A stretch of 64,000 nucleotides of DNA from Volvox africanus. Its lineage: Eukaryota; Chlorophyta; Chlorophyceae; Chlamydomonadales; Volvocaceae. The notes below the pieces were generated by a model that had not been told where the DNA came from, searched no databases, and saw only the letters and a list, made by a program, of their open reading frames with translations. This document shows positions 31,531-42,249 of this stretch, one piece after another (the first letter of the stretch is position 1; each line of letters starts with the position of its first letter). The DNA lies in the NCBI GenBank assembly GCA_030268105.1, contig BSDZ01000019.1:2791501-2855500 (forward strand), written 5' to 3'. Made by a program: the position numbers and the translations under genes.

Positions 31531-33822
31531 CTCTATGACCCCAATGTTTCCCAAATCCAGACATATTGCAAGGCAGATTAGTTCAATCGCTGCACGGGAA
31601 TGAATACTTCAACGGATTCACGCCACAATTTTCAGCACGGTTATTATTTTGTCATCGCATAAAAAACGTCATGCACATTTTAAGGGGAAGGCTTGGAACC
31701 AGGCTCAGAAGAAACTAACTATCCATATATCCCTAAAACAGCCATCTGTTCAATTGGTATCCCCTGAAGTAAGCAGAATCAGTATACGAAAGGATCATGA
31801 TCGTGGTGAGCCATCAAAGCGGAACAGGTCATATGAGCAGGCCGCCATCAACAAAGCCGTCCGCGACAACGTGCCGTACAACCTCGACAGCAGCCTGAAG
31901 AATCCACGGGTCCTCAATGCGAAGGATATTCAACGTGTGCCGCATCTGCAGCCCGTTTGGGATAAGTGCTTTGCTGCTGGCTTTGCACAAGTGGCTGACT
32001 TACAGCCAAGAGTTACGGTCGACTGCTTCAAGAAGAAATGGCAAAAGTAAGTACATGTTTATTTTCCTACTGTTATGCTTCTAGTGATTATCTTGTTTGT
32101 GGTCATCATACATGCCATCCATATCATTAGCTTACTTTCAGTGGGGACAGACAACAATAGAATGAAGCATGCACAGTATAAAAAGTAAGCACTTTTATTC
32201 GGTGCATCCCATGTACTTTGTAGATACGCAACGAATTACAATGCCCAACATGCGAGGTATGAGAAGGTGAAGGCCACCCAAAAGAAGGAACTTGCCTGCA
32301 AGCCAGCCAACCAATCTTTGTGAGCTCGTACTGCTACTTGTCATCCATTAACTTTTTACAACATATTTTGATCAGGTTGTCTGATAAAAAAATCCTTTCT
32401 ATGTATTTTGAAAAAGGGAATATGGGGTAAACACGGGCCAAAGATTTGTTTTACGACAAAGGACATGCCATGCCACTTACGCTATGTACGGGATTACGAA
32501 AATTTTCGACAATGATGTGTATCATGGCATCTGGCGTTGATGTTCGTCTTCACATTATTTTTATGTAGATGAGTTTGAGAAGAAGCCATGGAAGAAGCTG
32601 TGGAACAAGGAGTCTTGGGCAGCCTGGAGGAGCTTCAAGTACGCTCAGCCAGATAACCCAGATGCGGGTCCCAGTGGGCGCCGCATTGTGATGGAGGATT
32701 TGAATGTGACAGATCGGCAACAGGAGCTTATAAATGCACTTGCGCAGCGGAAGCAGATTGAAAGCAGTAAGACATCCTTTGCCGTACCAGCCACTCCAGT
32801 GCCAGTTGGAGCTGGTGCAACAGCTCAGCATACACCAGGCCTTGGTGCTGTTGGAATGTGAGCAACACTCATATACGAAAGAATGTCAGAGCAAGGAATA
32901 CGGCCCACGAGGGGCCGGGCGCTTTGCTAACTTTAACAGGTGCACTGGAGTTGCCAAAAGGCACTACGGTAAGATGCGATTATGCATGTGTTCACTTTAA
33001 TTATTGCTGCTGCTTCGCTACCATAATAGTACGTACTTCTTAGTATGTTTGCAGAAAGTACATCACAGTTCATGCATAACCTTTGTTTTTTATTTTAGCT
33101 AGTGCAACAATAACAATGTTTTCATGCCTTTATTTCCTTGTTTACAAAATGCTTAATTGCTACCAAATTGCAGAAAAGCGGCCGAAATGACGAGCCGCCA
33201 GGAACTCAGGATGGGCGCACTAGCAAACGCCAAAAGTAGCCCGCACATGGTGAAGATGCATTGATGATGGTGCTGGCTACCAATGCAGCTCGCATACATC
33301 AGAAGGAGGAGATCCAGGCCGCTAGACGCCGACAGGTTAGTCCAAATAATAGTGGTAAAGAGAGTGGTTGATGGGGTGTGCAAATTTCCAGGCGCGCTTA
33401 GCAAGGTTATTGCAGGATGGGTGATGTACATTATGGATTGCATGTACAGGGATGTATGGTCATGGTCATTAATGTCCTTTAACCTGTTTTCTCCTTTTTG
33501 TCTTTTATGTAATTGTTCCTACTTTCCTCAAACATACTTCCTTTTCATGTAGGCAAAGAGTCCACAGCCCTCTAAGGCAAGGAACTCCAGCAGGAATGCT
33601 ACGAACTCAAGCAAGGCGGCAGCAAAAAAGGTACAGCCCATTAATGAATATTCATCCTGTCTTCCCGTTTTTGTGAGTTGTAATTTTATATTTCGTTCTA
33701 TTCTTTTAATTTGCTGCGTGCTTTGTGGTTTGATGTGGTATACGTCGATTTGTTTTTCTCTTTTTAAATAGAAAATATAAGCTTATTATTTCTAAAATCC
33801 TATATGTATGTTAACGGTGGTA
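31531..33822 (+). pseudogene. unit B: captured gene fragment (shorter copy)
   Basis: Same gene as 27437-30164. First exon runs to 32046 (donor GTAAGT); third exon starts at 32569. The second exon's donor is disrupted by a 10-nt insertion (ccagccaacc...) relative to units A, C and D. The fragment stops after ttaacggtgg at 33822, upstream of the later short basic exons, and is fused to the Gypsy RT fragment. Confidence 0.6.
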
Positions 33823-34040
33823 TGTTAATGTATGTTATCAAGCAGGTCATCGACGCGCGGCAAAGGGTAGCGATTTTTAATCGTGGTCGCTTTCAAGCCC
33901 CTATAATCAATGCACATGCGCAACGTCCCATCCTTCTTACTAACAAACAATATTAGCGCAGAATATGGCGATGTGCTGGGCCGAACCATACCCTTTGCGA
34001 GCAGATTCCCCACTTGCCGCTTCATCCGCTCAATTTTGGC
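33823..34040 (-). pseudogene. unit B: Gypsy RT fragment
   Basis: Minus-strand RT piece ([42 protein letters not shown]), cut at the same residue as in units C and D. The shared breakpoint shows these three units descend from one rearranged ancestor. Confidence 0.9.
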
Positions 34041-34043
34041 AGC

Positions 34044-34615
34044 CTAACCTGTACATAGATTGTTAAATGGGTTGTGCTCGAACACAAAGGGGATCATATA
34101 ATCAGCAGGTAACATAGGTGGGAGCCCCAGGATGACATATGCATCAATATAATTTGGCAATAGGGGGGCTGCGACCTCAGGATCTTTCACAAGAGACTGC
34201 GCGGTGGTAACAACCAATTGCACCCAAGGCCTCGCAAGCAATTCATGGATGCCTTCCCTTATCACTTGATAAGCTACTCGTACATCCTTCAAGCTTGGGT
34301 TCTTTATTTCGGCGGACGAACGCCGCTAACGAAATTAACCACAGGCTCCGCACAGTTCCGCCCTCCTCTGGTGTGACATCTTAGTACGACAGACAAGGTA
34401 CCTTAGGCGATGGGTTCCCTTTTGCACAATGGCCAATAGTGCTGGATTCCATATCGATGCGCCGGCGGTACTGTCGTTATGTCACGGCACCCAATGTCCA
34501 TGTAGTGCTGTCTCCGGGAGACCTTGTTGCACTCATTGGGCCCTAACACACAGAGGGTCCTTCGACGACTAAGGATGATCCTGCCCACGATGGGATGCTT
34601 ATCCTCATCAACGAG
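34044..34615 (-). pseudogene. unit B: Gypsy linker and protease remnant, truncated
   Basis: Minus-strand linker (VRVAYQVIREGIHELLARP...) and decayed protease block as in unit A. The match to the other units ends at 34615, where the anomalous filler begins. Confidence 0.8.
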
Positions 34616-35064
34616 ATACTATAGTATATATACGTGCTATATACGTATGACACCTGTATACAGTATGGGTATACTGCACTGTATATATAGGTCATGTATG
34701 GGTCACCATGTATATAGGTCATATCACTATCATATATCCACACCGATCCATATGTATCACACCCTGCTATCCGGTATATACCCGGTGCATTACACCCGGG
34801 TGTATCGATACCCGGGCCGGATATATACCGGGGGCCCCGGTACCGGGGATAGCCCGGGGGATATATAGCCGTATATAGCCGGCCGGATACCCCCGGCCGG
34901 CTATATATAGTATACTATATAGTATACCGGGGTATACCCCGGGGTACCGGGCCGGGGATATACCTAGGTATATCCGTATACCCGGGGGGTATATAGGGGG
35001 TATACCCCCCCGGGGGGGGGGGCCCCCGGGGGGCGGGGCAGGGGCCCGGGCCGGGGCGCCGCGG
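34616..35064. other. 449-bp anomalous palindromic filler, AT-rich to GC-rich gradient
   Basis: The sequence is built almost wholly of overlapping short self-complementary words (tatata, gtatac, ccgg, cccggg, ggtacc). It starts as TA/GTATAC runs and ends as long C and G runs. Nothing similar occurs elsewhere in the window. It joins unit B to a truncated Copia. It is either non-templated synthesis, an extreme secondary-structure repair product, or a consensus error at an assembly join; the last is at least as likely. Confidence 0.9.
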
Positions 35065-37190
35065 CTGCAGTGCTGGAACTGTGGAAAGCCCGGGCATCTG
35101 GAGAGGGGGTGCACTGCCCCCAGGATGGCTCAGAGGTCTGGCTCATGGAGCTCGGCGCCTAGAGGACCCGGTTATGGGTCAGGCGGCCTGGAGCGCACAA
35201 GAATGGGCGGCCATGGAGAGGCCGCGGGCGGGCCCAGCTTGGGGAGCGACCGCCGAGGTTATGGCCGGCACGACCATGTGGACGGTGCCGGCGACAGGGG
35301 CAATGCTAGCCCGAGGAACTTTGCCTTTGTGGCATCTGGGTCTGACCGCCTGAAAGGTTGGTACCTGGATTCTGGTGCATCTCATCATCTGACATATGAT
35401 GCAGATCAGATAGTGGACGTCCGCGAGCTGGCGGAGTCAGAAAAGTTCGAGATCCTGAGTGTGAACGGGGGGATCATCAGGCCCACAGCGGTAGGGACTC
35501 TGAGGCTTATCCCCGGGGTCAATATGCATGCACGGGTGACGGTGGAAGAGGTGTATCTTGTTCCTGACAGCTTTGCAAATGTGCTGTCAGTTGCTGCCCT
35601 GGATAAGCAGGGTGGGTCAGTTTGCTTTGAGGATGGCCAAGTCACTATGCGCAAGGGTGGTGAGAAGATTCTGACGGGCCAGCGCTTGGGCGACCTTTAT
35701 GCCCTATCATGTTTTTCGATTCCCAGGTCTGCTTCCAGGTTGAGATACACCCAGCCTTTTGGTGGAGTGGCTCATGGGAAGTCTGCATCTGAATCAATGG
35801 ACTTGTGGCACCGCCGGTATGGACACCTTGGCCTAGGTAATCTTGAGAGGTTGGTGGGTGAAGGCATGGTGTCAGGGGTGCGTTTTGCAAAGGAGCAGGT
35901 GAAGGGAGCCGGAGATGCGGGTGTGTGCGAGCCATGTGTGATGTCACGGCAGCGCCGAGGGCCCTTCCCATCAACTGGGCAAAAGGTGGATCAACCACTA
36001 GCTCTTATTCATCTTGATGTTTGTGGTCCGATGCCTGAGCGAACACCAACGGGTTCCCTCTACCTAACTGTCTTGTTGGATGACTATACTGGTTTTTCGG
36101 CTGTAGCCTTTACACCTACCAAGGAAGCGGTGAAGGACAAGGTGATGACTATGGTGAATCAGCTGGAGACGTACAGTGGTTTTCGGGTCAAGGAGGTACG
36201 GTCTGATCAAGGGGGAGAGTTCATTAACAGTCCCCTGCAGGAGTTTTTCCGTACGAAAGGGATTCGGCATGGGCCTACGGTGGGGTATGCCCCCGAGCAG
36301 AATGGAGCTGCTGAGCGCTTGAATAGGACTCTGTTAGAGAAGATGCGTGCTCTATTGGCTGAGTCTCAACTTCCCCAATGCATGTGGGCTGAGGCTGTCT
36401 CTACGGCGAATTACCTTCGGAATATTTCACCTGTGTCCGGTCGGCCCTGCACCCCGTATGAAGCTTTCTCAGGGGAACATCCTGATGTGAGTCATCTGCG
36501 TGTGTTTGGATGTACGGCATATGTCCATATCCCCAAGGAGAAGCGCAATAAATTAGATCCGGTAAGTCGCAAGGGTGTTCTGGTTGGGTACGGCGATGCA
36601 GGCCAGTACCGTATCCTTTTTTTAGACAATGTAGTGTCGGTGCACTCTGATGTCACCTTTGATGAGCGGAATGTCGGTGTGAAAGCACAGCAAGCTAGTC
36701 GTGCAAAGAAGTCCGTAAGGTGGCGCAACCCCGTAGACAGTACGCCTGATTCTGATAGTGATAGTGATGATGATGATGATAATGATGAGTGGGAACCGGC
36801 CCCTCACACCCAAGGTGGCGGATCCTCTACTGGTGCAGGAGGTTCAGGGGATAACAGCGGTGGACCAACAGGGGGTGGTGATGCTTCCGGCGCCGGTCCC
36901 TCGGGGAGTTCGTCCGGTGCTGGCCCCTCTGTGGGTGCTGCCGGTGCGAGTAACAATTTTGAGTCTAGGTACCCTGTCCGTGATCGAAAACGGCCGTCCG
37001 AGTGGTGGCGCAGTGAGGACCCTAGGTCTGTTGCCGGCCGGGTCCATGTGGCTGCCGCCACCAAAGTGTCTGAGCCCAACACTTATGCTGAAGCGGTGTC
37101 TGGGGCGCAGGCCAGCGAGTGGAAAAGGGCTATGGATGACGAAATTAACTCTCAGTTGGCAAATGGAACCTGGACCTTAGAAACACCCCC
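35065..37190 (+). pseudogene. truncated Copia of the C1 family (zinc knuckle to pre-RT)
   Basis: The match starts at ctgcagtgctgg in the zinc knuckle (CWNCGKPGHLERGC) and ends at ETPP just before the RT block. The whole 2.1-kb insert is open and contains protease, integrase and the acidic linker, but neither LTR, gag N-terminus, RT nor RNase H. Both ends are abrupt: filler on the left, a tRNA-like patch on the right. It lies tail to tail with Ca on the opposite strand, so the two form a long inverted repeat. Confidence 0.95.
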
Positions 37191-37268
37191 TGCCCTGGTC
37201 AACAGCCAGCGGGATTTGAACCGGCGACCTCTCGGCCAGCCGCGCACGTGCGCTCGGGGCTCATAACC
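37191..37268. other. tRNA-like patch between two Copia pieces
   Basis: On the minus strand 37212-37222 reads GGTTCAAATCC, a tRNA T-loop/B-box, followed by sequence ending ACCA at 37196-37199. On the plus strand the right end reads GGGGCTCATAACC, with CTCATAA (37260-37266) being a CAU anticodon loop, and it abuts the Copia LTR at 37269. A 12-bp palindrome gcgcacgtgcgc is at 37242-37253. It does not fold into one intact tRNA on either strand, so it is not a working tRNA gene. Confidence 0.65.
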
Positions 37269-37613
37269 TGTTAAGGAGATAAAGGAAGTATAAAGCTGCT
37301 ATGAAGTATTACAGAGGTCAGAGGAGGTCAGATGTATAAGACACTAGACGATTGCTAGCTGTTGGGTGACTATTGCAGAGCTCAGGTACCCTTAAATACT
37401 AGTTCTAATGGCTTCTGATCAACAACTCCCTGGAGCACTGCAGTATGCAGCTCTCTACCATTGGGTAGTTGCCCAGCACCTACCACCAGCAACTTCCTAC
37501 CACTTGGCTGCTCAGCACCTATCACCTTGCACACTGCAACTGCCTGTCACAACTGCCGCCCTGCAACTGCTAGATAGGTAACTGTGACGGTTTGCACCGT
37601 CCAAGACTTAACA
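37269..37613 (-). repeat. Ca 3' LTR
   Basis: It is a 345-bp copy of the family LTR in reverse orientation (TGTTAAGG at its left edge). It lies next to the polypurine tract on its right side. Confidence 0.95.
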
Positions 37614-37635
37614 CGCCCCCTCGGTGCAAACCCCA

Positions 37636-40600
37636 CTAGACTACACCCATGGAGGCACGGCACCACTTGAACTTGGCTTCACCCAAGGCCTTCGTCATCA
37701 CATCAGCCACCATCTTCTCCGTAGGGCAGTACCTAAGCTCAACCTCCCCACTTGCGACCCGCTCTCTGACTAGATGATGCATCACATCAATATGCTTGGA
37801 CCGCTGGGACGTCATAGGGTTGTTGCTGATATTCATCGCCCCCTGGGAGTCCACCTTAATAATCGAGGGGGAGGTGCCGATCTTCAGATCGTCAGACAGC
37901 TTTGACAGCCAAAGGGCTTCTCTCACCGCACTGGAAAGAGCTTGATACTCTGCCTCCACTGATGATGCTGCCACGGTACGCTGCAGCTGGCTGCTCCAAC
38001 TTATCGCAGTACCGTTCACTCGGAAAACATAGCCAGTTGTTGACCTGCGGGTAACTGTGTCTCCTGCCCAATCCGAATCACTGTAGCCATCCAGCTGCAG
38101 CCCTTGTCCGCCAGGAAACCGAAGACCCATCTCCCGAGTACCCGCCAGGTACCGCAGCACTCCCTTTGCCGCGCTCATTGCAGCGCGGGTAGGCTTAGCC
38201 ATGGACCGGGAAAGCACACTCAGGGCATAGGCCAGGTCGGGACGTGTACTCACTGCAAGGTAGTTGAGTTCTCCCACCAGAGCTCGGTAAGGCGTTGGGT
38301 CCTCCAGCAGTTTGCCTTCATCATCAGTCACTGGGGCAGCCCTTGTACCCATTGCCAGAGGAGTTGCCCGATCTTTGGCATCCAGCATGTTGTGCCGCTC
38401 CAGAATCTGCTCAATATAACGAGATTGACTCAACACAATATCGCCATCCTTCTCTCGACGAATATCCATGCCCAAAAATACTCGTGCCTCCCCTAGGTCC
38501 CGAATCTTGAAGCACTGACCAATCGCCTCTTTCACCTTCCGCACCAATTCTAAATCATCTGAGGCCACACACGTATCATCCACATGAACCAATGCAACCA
38601 CCACTCCCCTTTCATCAACCTTCAGAAACATAGCCGGATCTGATTTAGACGGGAACAGCCCAATCTCGGCAAACTTCTCACACAACTTATCATACCAGCA
38701 CCGTGGGGCCTGCTTTAGACCATAGATGGATTTATGCAGGTGACAGGCCAGGCCTGGAGTTTCCGACTCGTACCCCGGTGGCTGCTCCATCCAAAGATCC
38801 TCCTTCAGTTCTCCATTCAAGAACGCAGTCGTCACATCTAGCTGGTGAATGGGCATTTTTCTAGCCGCTGCAACCGCTAAAAGGGCTCGAAAAGATGAGC
38901 TACGGGACGTAGGCGCAAAGAGCTCACCATAATCCACCCCCTCGCGCTGTACAAACCCTTTTGCGACCAAGCGCGCTTTAAACCGCTCAACACTACCATC
39001 TGGATTGTGTTTCACCTTATACACCCAGCGACATGGAATAAGCTTCGTGCCTGGCGGGGGTGTTTCTAAGGTCCAGGTTCCATTTGCCAACTGAGAGTTA
39101 ATTTCGTCATCCATAGCCCTTTTCCACTCGCTGGCCTGCGCCCCAGACACCGCTTCAGCATAAGTGTTGGGCTCAGACACGTTGGTTGCGGCAGCCACAT
39201 GGACCCGGCCGGCAACAGACCTAGGGTCCTCACTGCGCCACCACTCGGACGGCCGTTTTCGATCACGGACAGGGTACCTAGACTCAAAATTGTTACTCGC
39301 ACCGGCAGCACCCACAGAGGGGCCAGCACCGGACGAACTCCCCGAGGGACCGGCGCCGGAAGCATCACCACCCCCTGTTGGTCCACCGCTGTTATCCCCT
39401 GAACCTCCTGCACCAGTAGAGGATCCGCCACCTTGGGTGTGAGGGGCCGGTTCCCACTCATCATTATCATCATCATCATCACTATCACTATCAGAATCAG
39501 GCGTACTGTCTACGGGGTTGCGCCACCTTACGGACTTCTTTGCACGACTAGCTTGCTGTGCTTTCACACCGACATTCCGCTCATCAAAGGTGACATCAGA
39601 GTGCACCGACACTACATTGTCTGAAAAAAGGATACGGTACTGGCCTGCATCGCCGTACCCAACCAGAACACCCTTGCGACTTACCGGATCTAATTTATTG
39701 CGCTTCTCCTTGGGGATATGGACATATGCCGTACATCCAAACACACGCAGATGACTCACATCAGGATGTTCCCCTGAGAAAGCTTCATACGGGGTGCAGG
39801 GCCGACCGGACACAGGTGAAATATTCCGAAGGTAATTCGCCGTAGAGACAGCCTCAGCCCACATGCATTGGGGAAGTTGAGACTCAGCCAATAGAGCACG
39901 CATCTTCTCTAACAGAGTCCTATTCAAGCGCTCAGCAGCTCCATTCTGCTCGGGGGCATACCCCACCGTAGGCCCATGCCGAATCCCTTTCGTACGGAAA
40001 AACTCCTGCAGGGGACTGTTAATGAACTCACCCCCTTGATCAGACCGTACCTCCTTGACCCGAAAACCACTGTACGTCTCCAGCTGATTCACCATAGTCA
40101 TCACCTTGTCCTTCACCGCTTCCTTGGTAGGTGTAAAGGCTACAGCCGAAAAACCAGTATAGTCATCCAACAAGACAGTTTGGTAGAGGGAACCCGTTGG
40201 TGTTCGCTCAGGCATCGGACCACAAACATCAAGATGAATAAGAGCTAGTGGTTGATCCACCTTATGCCCAGTTGATGGGAAGGGCCCTCGGCGCTGCCGT
40301 GACATCACACATGGCTCGCACACACCCGCATCTCCGGCTCCCTTCACCTGCTCCTTTGCAAAACGCACCCCTGACACCATGCCTTCACCCACCAACCTCT
40401 CAAGATTACCTAGGCCAAGGTGTCCATACCGGCGGTGCCACAAGTCCATTGATTCAGATGCAGACTTCCCATGAGCCACTCCACCAAAAGGCTGGGTGTA
40501 TCTCAACCTGGAAGCAGACCTGGGAATCGAAAAACATGATAGGGCATAAAGGTCGCCCAAGCGCTGGCCCGTCAGAATCTTCTCACCACCCTTGCGCATA

Positions 40601-41838
40601 GTGACTTGGCCATCCTCAAAGCAAACTGACCCACCCTGCTTATCCAGGGCAGCAACTGACAGCACATTTGCAAAGCTGTCAGGAACAAGATACACCTCTT
40701 CCACCGTCACCCGTGCATGCATATTGACCCCGGGGATAAGCCTCAGAGTCCCTACCGCTGTGGGCCTGATGATCCCCCCGTTGACACTCAGGATCTCGAA
40801 CTTTTCTGACTCCGCCAGCTCGCGGACGTCCACTATCTGATCTGCATCATATGTCAGATGATGAGATGCACCAGAATCCAGGTACCAACCTTTCAGGCGG
40901 TCAGACCCAGATGCCACAAAGGCAAAGTTCCTCGGGCTAGCATTGCCCCTGTCGCCGGCACCGTCCACATGGTCGTGCCGGCCATAACCTCGGCGGTCGC
41001 TCCCCAAGCTGGGCCCGCCCGCGGCCTCTCCATGGCCGCCCATTCTTGTGCGCTCCAGGCCGCCTGACCCATAACCGGGTCCTCTAGGCGCCGAGCTCCA
41101 TGAGCCAGACCTCTGAGCCATCCTGGGGGCAGTGCACCCCCTCTCCAGATGCCCGGGCTTTCCACAGTTCCAGCACTGCAGTGGCTCCCTTGATCCGCCG
41201 CGGACGTGGCTTCCTCCACGTCGGGGCGCACTTCCTGTGGCTGAGCTTCCCCTACCCGCACTGACAAAAGCAGACGAGCTGGTAGAGGCCTCATGCATGC
41301 TCCCTACCCTAGCTTCGAACGCCAGCAGTTGTGCGGTTGCACTAGACAGCGTAAGCTCACCAGACTGTGTCGTCAAAATCGACACTATCACCTCATACTT
41401 CTGAGGTAGACCCGTCAGCATTGCATACGTCATGTCTTGTTCACTGGTGGCCTGGCCCACCTTCAGCAGATCTGTGTGTAGCTCCCGCACTCTTGCAAGG
41501 TACACCGGCAGGGCCTCTCCCTTCTTCATCGCCAGCTTAGTATACTCCTGACGCAGCTGAGATCTGCGGGCATGGTTGTTGGCGGCAAAAATCGCAGCAA
41601 GGCCATCCCACGCCATTTTGGCGTTCGGCGATGCCTTGATGACCGGCAGATGGCAGTCCTTCACATTCTTCACCAGCAGAGTCTTCACTCGCTCCGATGC
41701 AGCGACCTCTTCATCTGTAACCGGCTCAGTCAACAGCGCCCTGTTCAAGTTATGCTCAGCACACAAGTTCTCAAACCGATAGGCCCATGTAGAGTAGTTG
41801 TTGAGATCGAGGGGTTCAGCCAACTTGTCCTTGCCCAT
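37636..41838 (-). CDS. Copia Ca gag-pol polyprotein, intact (1400 aa)
   Basis: Single frame from ATG (41838) to TAG. Approximate domains: UBN2-type gag 1-180; zinc knuckle CWNCGKPGHLERGC ~222; protease WYLDSGASHH ~318; pre-integrase LWHRRYGHLG ~466; integrase core with LIHLDVCGPMP, RSDQGGEF and YAPEQNGAAE; Asp/Ser-rich and Gly-rich linkers (~770-850); RT from PCRWVYKVK ~936, HQLDVTTAFLNGEL and LVHVDDTCVA ~1083; RNase H DSDWAGDTVTRRST, VEAEYQALSS, DSQGAMN, RSKHIDVMHH and a C-terminal EKMVADVMTKAL. It has no stop or frameshift and is the reference copy for the family here. It lacks the 10-bp duplication that breaks C1. Confidence 0.98.
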   Translation of the reverse strand: MGKDKLAEPLDLNNYSTWAYRFENLCAEHNLNRALLTEPVTDEEVAASERVKTLLVKNVKDCHLPVIKASPNAKMAWDGLAAIFAANNHARRSQLRQEYTKLAMKKGEALPVYLARVRELHTDLLKVGQATSEQDMTYAMLTGLPQKYEVIVSILTTQSGELTLSSATAQLLAFEARVGSMHEASTSSSAFVSAGRGSSATGSAPRRGGSHVRGGSREPLQCWNCGKPGHLERGCTAPRMAQRSGSWSSAPRGPGYGSGGLERTRMGGHGEAAGGPSLGSDRRGYGRHDHVDGAGDRGNASPRNFAFVASGSDRLKGWYLDSGASHHLTYDADQIVDVRELAESEKFEILSVNGGIIRPTAVGTLRLIPGVNMHARVTVEEVYLVPDSFANVLSVAALDKQGGSVCFEDGQVTMRKGGEKILTGQRLGDLYALSCFSIPRSASRLRYTQPFGGVAHGKSASESMDLWHRRYGHLGLGNLERLVGEGMVSGVRFAKEQVKGAGDAGVCEPCVMSRQRRGPFPSTGHKVDQPLALIHLDVCGPMPERTPTGSLYQTVLLDDYTGFSAVAFTPTKEAVKDKVMTMVNQLETYSGFRVKEVRSDQGGEFINSPLQEFFRTKGIRHGPTVGYAPEQNGAAERLNRTLLEKMRALLAESQLPQCMWAEAVSTANYLRNISPVSGRPCTPYEAFSGEHPDVSHLRVFGCTAYVHIPKEKRNKLDPVSRKGVLVGYGDAGQYRILFSDNVVSVHSDVTFDERNVGVKAQQASRAKKSVRWRNPVDSTPDSDSDSDDDDDNDEWEPAPHTQGGGSSTGAGGSGDNSGGPTGGGDASGAGPSGSSSGAGPSVGAAGASNNFESRYPVRDRKRPSEWWRSEDPRSVAGRVHVAAATNVSEPNTYAEAVSGAQASEWKRAMDDEINSQLANGTWTLETPPPGTKLIPCRWVYKVKHNPDGSVERFKARLVAKGFVQREGVDYGELFAPTSRSSSFRALLAVAAARKMPIHQLDVTTAFLNGELKEDLWMEQPPGYESETPGLACHLHKSIYGLKQAPRCWYDKLCEKFAEIGLFPSKSDPAMFLKVDERGVVVALVHVDDTCVASDDLELVRKVKEAIGQCFKIRDLGEARVFLGMDIRREKDGDIVLSQSRYIEQILERHNMLDAKDRATPLAMGTRAAPVTDDEGKLLEDPTPYRALVGELNYLAVSTRPDLAYALSVLSRSMAKPTRAAMSAAKGVLRYLAGTREMGLRFPGGQGLQLDGYSDSDWAGDTVTRRSTTGYVFRVNGTAISWSSQLQRTVAASSVEAEYQALSSAVREALWLSKLSDDLKIGTSPSIIKVDSQGAMNISNNPMTSQRSKHIDVMHHLVRERVASGEVELRYCPTEKMVADVMTKALGEAKFKWCRASMGVV

Positions 41839-41882
41839 GTTGTTCTTGGTTCTCTCAGAGCGCCCAGGCGGGGCTCATAACC

Positions 41883-42227
41883 TGTTAAGGAGATAAAGGA
41901 AGTATAAAGCTGCTATGAAGTATTACAGAGGTCCGAGGAGGTCAGATGTATAAGACACTAGACGATTGCTAGCTGTTGGGTGACTATTGCAGAGCTCAGG
42001 TACCCTTAAATACTAGTTCTAATGGCTTCTGATCAACAACTCCCTGGAGCACTGCAGTATGCAGCTCTCTACCATTGGGTAGTTGCCCAGCACCTACCAC
42101 CAGCAACTTCCTACCACTTGGCTGCTCAGCACCTATCACCTTGCACACTGCAACTGCCTGTCACAACTGCCGCCCTGCAACTGCTAGATAGGTAACTGTG
42201 ACGGTTTGCACCGTCCAAGACTTAACA
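41883..42227 (-). repeat. shared LTR: 5' LTR of Ca and 3' LTR of Cb
   Basis: One 345-bp LTR lies between two head-to-tail Copia bodies. The Ca PBS complement is at its left edge and the Cb polypurine tract (cgccccctc on the plus strand) at its right. Tandem elements sharing an LTR arise by unequal or ectopic recombination, not by direct insertion. Confidence 0.95.
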
Positions 42228-42249
42228 CGCCCCCTCGGTGCAAACCCCA

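Larger units (their letters stand above)
37269..42227 (-). mobile_element. Copia Ca, full length, C1 family
   Basis: 345-bp LTRs at 37269-37613 and 41883-42227 differ by about one base by eye. The PBS complement (cggggctcataacc) abuts the 5' LTR at 41882 and the polypurine tract lies beside the 3' LTR. The gag-pol is intact, so this copy could be autonomous. No target duplication is found: the left flank is the tRNA-like patch and the right flank is the 3' end of Cb, which shares the LTR at 41883-42227. Confidence 0.96.

Noticed and set aside
36758..37180. A 140-residue methionine-rich ORF (also at 6773, 39066 and 43680).
   Set aside because: It is an alternative frame over the Asp/Ser-rich linker of Copia gag-pol and shows no independent conservation.
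37191..37268. A functional tRNA gene on the minus strand (A-box-like tggccgagagg and B-box ggttcaaatcc).
   Set aside because: The two boxes are only a few bases apart, no acceptor stem pairs, and no anticodon arm lies between them.
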